DNA of 64,000 bases from NCBI GenBank assembly GCA_002482645.1, contig DLGJ01000007.1, positions 124,001 to 188,000 on the forward strand, given 5' to 3'. The stretch is from Hyphomicrobiaceae bacterium UBA7697. GTDB taxonomy: Bacteria; Pseudomonadota; Alphaproteobacteria; Rhizobiales; Methyloligellaceae. Shown in pieces: positions 60,067 through 64,000 of the stretch. The position numbers were made by a program, and so were the translations under genes. Each line of letters starts with the position of its first letter. Position 1 is the first letter of the stretch. A model generated the notes under the pieces. It did not search any database. It had not been told where the DNA came from and was given only the letters and a program-made list of their open reading frames with translations.

Positions 60067-61083
60067 ATGGACACGTGTTTTGGATGGGATTTGGGCGGTG
60101 TCAACTTGAAGCTGGCACGCCGTGAGGGCGGCCGGACCGTATCGGTGACGCAAATTCCCTGCCCCGCGCTCGGCGACCCCTCGAAATTCGACCGCGCCTT
60201 GGAGGAAGCCTTGACCATCGTGGGCGATGCGGAGGCGTTCCACGCCGTGACCATGACCGGGGAACTCTCCGACGTATTCTCCACCCGCTACGAAGGTGTG
60301 ATCTATCTCGTCTCCCTGATGCGCAAAGCCTTCGGCGAGATCGTGCAATTCTACAGTCTCAATGGATTTCTCGGCGCGCACGAGGCCATCGCTCAGTGGC
60401 AGGACGTCGCCTCGGCGAATTGGCATGCGACCGCCGCGCTCGCCGCATCCCTTCAAGGCAACGGGCTTTTGATCGATGTGGGAACCACAACCACCGACCT
60501 GATCCCACTGAAGGACGGCCACGCTTGCGCGATCGGCCGCAACGACGGGGACCGCTTGATGGAAGGCGAACTCCTCTATCGCGGGGTGGTCCGCACGCCC
60601 GTGATGGCGATCGCGGCCGTGGCCCCGTTCAAGGGCCGGATGCAGGGGCTCGCGGCGGAGCGCTTCGCCACGATGGCCGACGTCTATCGTTTGACCGGCG
60701 AGCTTGCGGAGGACGCCGACCCCTTCCCGGCCGCCGACAATCGCGGCAAGAGTATCGAGGAGAGCGCCGCACGGTTGGCCCGCATGGTCGGACGCGACGC
60801 CGAAGATGCCGAGTTCATCGCTTGGAAAGCTCTGGCGCACTTTCTGGCCCGGCGGCTGCTGGAGCAGGTCGAAGGCGACGCCAGGGCCTTGATCGAGCGG
60901 GAGGATTTGCCCCACGATGCGCCGGTCATCGGGGCCGGCTGCGGCCGCTTTCTGGCGGCGGCTCTGGCTTCGCGGCTGGAGCGTCCCTATCGCGATTTCG
61001 CCGATATCACGAGCTCCGGCGAGAACGTGCGCGAGATGGTCGCACGTTGCGCCCCCGCCGCCGCCGTGGCACAGCTTGCCTAG
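60067..61083 (+). CDS. H4MPT-linked hydantoinase/oxoprolinase-family protein
   Basis: A 338-residue member of the ASKHA-fold family found only with H4MPT/methanofuran (COG1548/TIGR03123 as I recall). The phosphate-1 loop is FGWDLGGVNLKLAR (residues 5-18), phosphate-2 is LLIDVGTTTTDLIPL, and a C-terminal Gly-rich loop is VIGAGCGRFLAAALA. Archaeal relatives act in methanofuran synthesis, so methylofuran assembly is likely; the exact step is unproven. ATG 60067 has GAGG upstream and puts the first loop at the N-terminus; upstream ATG 60004 is unlikely. It is divergent from the HisA-like gene. Confidence 0.88.
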   Translation: MDTCFGWDLGGVNLKLARREGGRTVSVTQIPCPALGDPSKFDRALEEALTIVGDAEAFHAVTMTGELSDVFSTRYEGVIYLVSLMRKAFGEIVQFYSLNGFLGAHEAIAQWQDVASANWHATAALAASLQGNGLLIDVGTTTTDLIPLKDGHACAIGRNDGDRLMEGELLYRGVVRTPVMAIAAVAPFKGRMQGLAAERFATMADVYRLTGELAEDADPFPAADNRGKSIEESAARLARMVGRDAEDAEFIAWKALAHFLARRLLEQVEGDARALIEREDLPHDAPVIGAGCGRFLAAALASRLERPYRDFADITSSGENVREMVARCAPAAAVAQLA

Positions 61084-61190
61084 AGGCACGGCCGCTCCCA
61101 CATTGAGTTGACTCAAAGTCAGGAGTCGCGGAATTTTTTATCATGCCGGCCGAATGTTAGTGGATTGAACGAAAAGGACTTACGACGAAT

Positions 61191-62354
<1,164 letters not shown>

Positions 62355-62390
62355 TCGAGCGCGCATGAGCGCCCCTCGCGGAACTCCCCG

Positions 62391-62903
62391 ATGACGGTGT
62401 TCGTGGCGCTGCTGCGCGCCGTCAACGTGGGTGGGACCGGCAAGCTGCCCATGCGCGATTTGGTGGCGATGTGCGAGCAGGCCGGCTACCGGAACGTTCG
62501 CACCTATATTGCCTCGGGCAATGCCGTGTTTACGAGCTGCGACCGGGAATCGGCCGTGAAGGCGAAACTCGAAAAGGCGCTGCAGGCTTATGCGGGCAAG
62601 CCTGTCGGCGTCCTCGTTCGAACGGCGGACGAGCTCGCCGCCGTCTTGGCGGGCAACCCCTTCCGGGATGCGCCGCCCAACAAAGTCGTCGCCATCTTTC
62701 TCGACAAGGCGCCGGAGCCCGGCGCGGCGGACGCGGCGACGGGCCGCAAGAACGAGGTGGTGCGTCCCGGTACGCGCGAAATCTATGTCCATTACCCGGA
62801 CGGTCTGGGCCGGTCCAAACTCAAGATCTCCGCGGCGGCGCAAGGGACGGCCCGCAATATGAACACCATCGCGAAGCTGGTCGCGATGGCCGCTTCGGTG
62901 TAG
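62391..62903 (+). CDS. DUF1697-family protein
   Basis: A 170-residue soluble protein of the DUF1697 family: FVALLRAVNVGGTGKLPMRDL at the start, then VRTYIASGNAVF, LAAVLAGNPFRDAP and LKISAAAQGTARNMNTI at the end. Length fits the family; function unknown. It follows the desaturase by 36 bases and may be co-transcribed. It converges with the DUF447 gene, with seven bases between stops. Confidence 0.92.
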   Translation: MTVFVALLRAVNVGGTGKLPMRDLVAMCEQAGYRNVRTYIASGNAVFTSCDRESAVKAKLEKALQAYAGKPVGVLVRTADELAAVLAGNPFRDAPPNKVVAIFLDKAPEPGAADAATGRKNEVVRPGTREIYVHYPDGLGRSKLKISAAAQGTARNMNTIAKLVAMAASV

Positions 62904-62910
62904 CGCACCG

Positions 62911-63486
62911 CTATTTCGCGGCGGGAATGTGCTTGTAGAAGTCCTCGATCTTCTCGACGAGAATGCGCCAGGCCTCGTGCTCACGCGGTCCGGCCGTCTT
63001 CTCCACGGCGATCTGATGATAGGCCAGTTCGGTCTCCACCTTTTCGCGAGGCAGCATCTTGAGTCGGCTGGCAAGAATCGCCGTTTCGATCACAGCGGCC
63101 TGGGCGCGATTGAACCCCTTGAACGGTGCGTGATTCCCTTCATGGACGATCCGGCAATGGAAGCGCGGCCTTAGCTCGTCCTCCTCGACGCTCTCCACCG
63201 CCAGCTCGAGATGAGAGAGAGCGCCCTCCAGAACGGCACCGGACACGTGTTCGGCCGGACGCGTCGGCCAGTCCTTTTTGCCGGTCAAGCAACCGGCAAA
63301 AACCAGAACGTCGTCCGTGAAGTTCGCCACGGCGAAAGGGGTGCTTCTGAGATTGTCGAGGGTCGTGGACGGGCGGAAGGGCGCGATGACCCAGCCCTCG
63401 CCGGCTTCGATGAGGCCGAGCGGCGCGATATGCACCCTGCCCTCGGCACTCTGCGTGGTGACGATGCATTCGCGAATTATCGGCAT
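62911..63486 (-). CDS. DUF447-family protein, archaeal-like
   Basis: A 191-residue protein of the DUF447 family, which is found mostly in methanogens and in H4MPT-containing bacteria. It has a split-barrel flavin-binding look: IIRECIVTTQSAEGRVHIAPLGLIE, RPSTTLDNLRSTPFAVANFTDDVLVFAG, and a helical tail RAQAAVIETAILASRLKMLP. A flavoprotein role in H4MPT or methylofuran synthesis is suggested by distribution only. A 22-base gap separates it from the dihydropteroate-synthase-like gene upstream on the same strand. Confidence 0.83.
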   Translation of the reverse strand: MPIIRECIVTTQSAEGRVHIAPLGLIEAGEGWVIAPFRPSTTLDNLRSTPFAVANFTDDVLVFAGCLTGKKDWPTRPAEHVSGAVLEGALSHLELAVESVEEDELRPRFHCRIVHEGNHAPFKGFNRAQAAVIETAILASRLKMLPREKVETELAYHQIAVEKTAGPREHEAWRILVEKIEDFYKHIPAAK

Positions 63487-63508
63487 TGAGGCACCTCAGT
63501 CCAACTCA

Positions 63509-64000
63509 TTAGCTATCCCGCTTCTTCTTCATCGCGAGCGTATGGCCCGCCTCTTTCAATCGCGTCCGGTCGTCCTGCGGCCTGTCGGCGGCGACACCCC
63601 AGTCGAGCGGTTCGTCCTGGGCGTAGCGTTTGCCGAGCCGCCAGGCGATCTCGGCCTTGGCCAATTCGGCCGCGAGATAGAACGCGTGCCCGGTATCGTC
63701 CCCGAGATCGAGTTTCGGGAAGAACTCGAAGATGTCTTGGGCGACGTGATGGCCGTCGCGGTTGTAGATATGAACGCCGTCCTCGGCGACTTCGATGCGG
63801 AAGTTCCGGTCCCTTACCGCGGCCGCGTTCTCCGCGATCTCGTCCGGCGTAAGAGGAAACGGCCGCTTCGCATGCAGCCCTAGCAATTCGTCCGTATACC
63901 CTTTCGGCAATTCGCCATCGGCGCGCGAGGCGAACATCAACCGGCGCGCCGCGTCGTGCTCCTCATAGGTCCGGCGCGTATGGGGACTGACCTGCACCAC
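63509..64000 (-). CDS. C-terminal part of dihydropteroate-synthase-like (DUF6513) protein, cut by the right edge
   Basis: The last 163 residues of a leftward gene whose N-terminus is beyond the window. The segment QVSPHTRRTYEEHDAARRLMFA, then FRIEVAEDGVHIYNRDGHHV and AWRLGKRYAQDEPLDWG, matches the C-terminus of dihydropteroate-synthase-like proteins of the H4MPT pathway as I remember them (ORF20 type, DUF6513). The archaeal equivalents relate to methanopterin synthesis. The frame has no stop up to 64000, so no start is assigned. Confidence 0.8.
   Translation of the reverse strand: MVQVSPHTRRTYEEHDAARRLMFASRADGELPKGYTDELLGLHAKRPFPLTPDEIAENAAAVRDRNFRIEVAEDGVHIYNRDGHHVAQDIFEFFPKLDLGDDTGHAFYLAAELAKAEIAWRLGKRYAQDEPLDWGVAADRPQDDRTRLKEAGHTLAMKKKRDS

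Overview
The window (about 63% G+C by eye) comes from an alphaproteobacterium of the order Hyphomicrobiales that grows on one-carbon compounds. Two things point there. The housekeeping order secF-secD-yajC, pcm, surE, serS, tatCBA, scpBA, nagZ, SPOR protein, argS, dgt, erpA, xth is, from memory, typical of that order. The right third encodes the tetrahydromethanopterin (H4MPT)/methylofuran formaldehyde-oxidation pathway of methylotrophs such as Hyphomicrobium, Methyloceanibacter, Methyloligella and Methylorubrum. The genus is an inference. No phage, integrase, IS element, CRISPR array or plasmid gene was seen.

Layout. 0-5.4 kb: small envelope genes (glycine-rich membrane proteins, a lipoprotein, a SleB-type wall hydrolase, a secreted Gmad2-domain protein, an ion channel with a zinc ribbon, one unrecognised protein). 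5.7-29.5 kb: core housekeeping (trmFO, an NDUFAF6-like protein, secDF-yajC, a DUF815 ATPase, an NlpD-like LytM protein, pcm, surE, serS, tatABC, an orphan ABC ATPase, scpAB, nagZ, a SPOR protein, argS, dgt, erpA, xth, a Sel1-repeat protein). 29.4-38.2 kb: ilvD, valS, a PopZ-family polar organiser, a TolC-type protein and two tRNAs (Cys, Asn). 38.5-43 kb: a Tat-targeted MsrB, then the general stress response locus (HWE kinase, single-domain receiver, phyR, nepR, ecfG-type sigma factor, small DUF1328 and DUF3309 membrane proteins). 43-45 kb: an AEC transporter and a phasin-like coiled-coil protein.

45-64 kb is the C1 island. Leftward: fhcB-A-D-C, followed by a PabB-PabC fusion that would supply p-aminobenzoate for the pterin, with a pterin-carbinolamine dehydratase gene upstream. 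Rightward: mptG (first committed H4MPT step), mtdB, an ATP-grasp gene, mch, a RimK-like ATP-grasp gene, a CitG/MdcB-like gene and fae. Then come a leftward HisA-like gene, a rightward H4MPT-linked hydantoinase/oxoprolinase-family gene, a fatty-acid desaturase, a DUF1697 gene and two leftward genes (DUF447 and the C-terminus of a dihydropteroate-synthase-like protein). Fae condenses formaldehyde with H4MPT, MtdB oxidises methylene- to methenyl-H4MPT, Mch hydrolyses it to formyl-H4MPT, and Fhc transfers the formyl group to methylofuran and releases formate. The unlettered genes are best read as cofactor-synthesis functions, most without an assigned reaction.

The most unusual sequence-level observation is a set of short tandem duplications (15-20 bp units, each with a different sequence). 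Four of five start at or overlap a stop codon and extend into the 3' flank. No wholly new multigene system was recognised; the best candidates for undescribed function are the uncharacterised cofactor genes of the C1 island.
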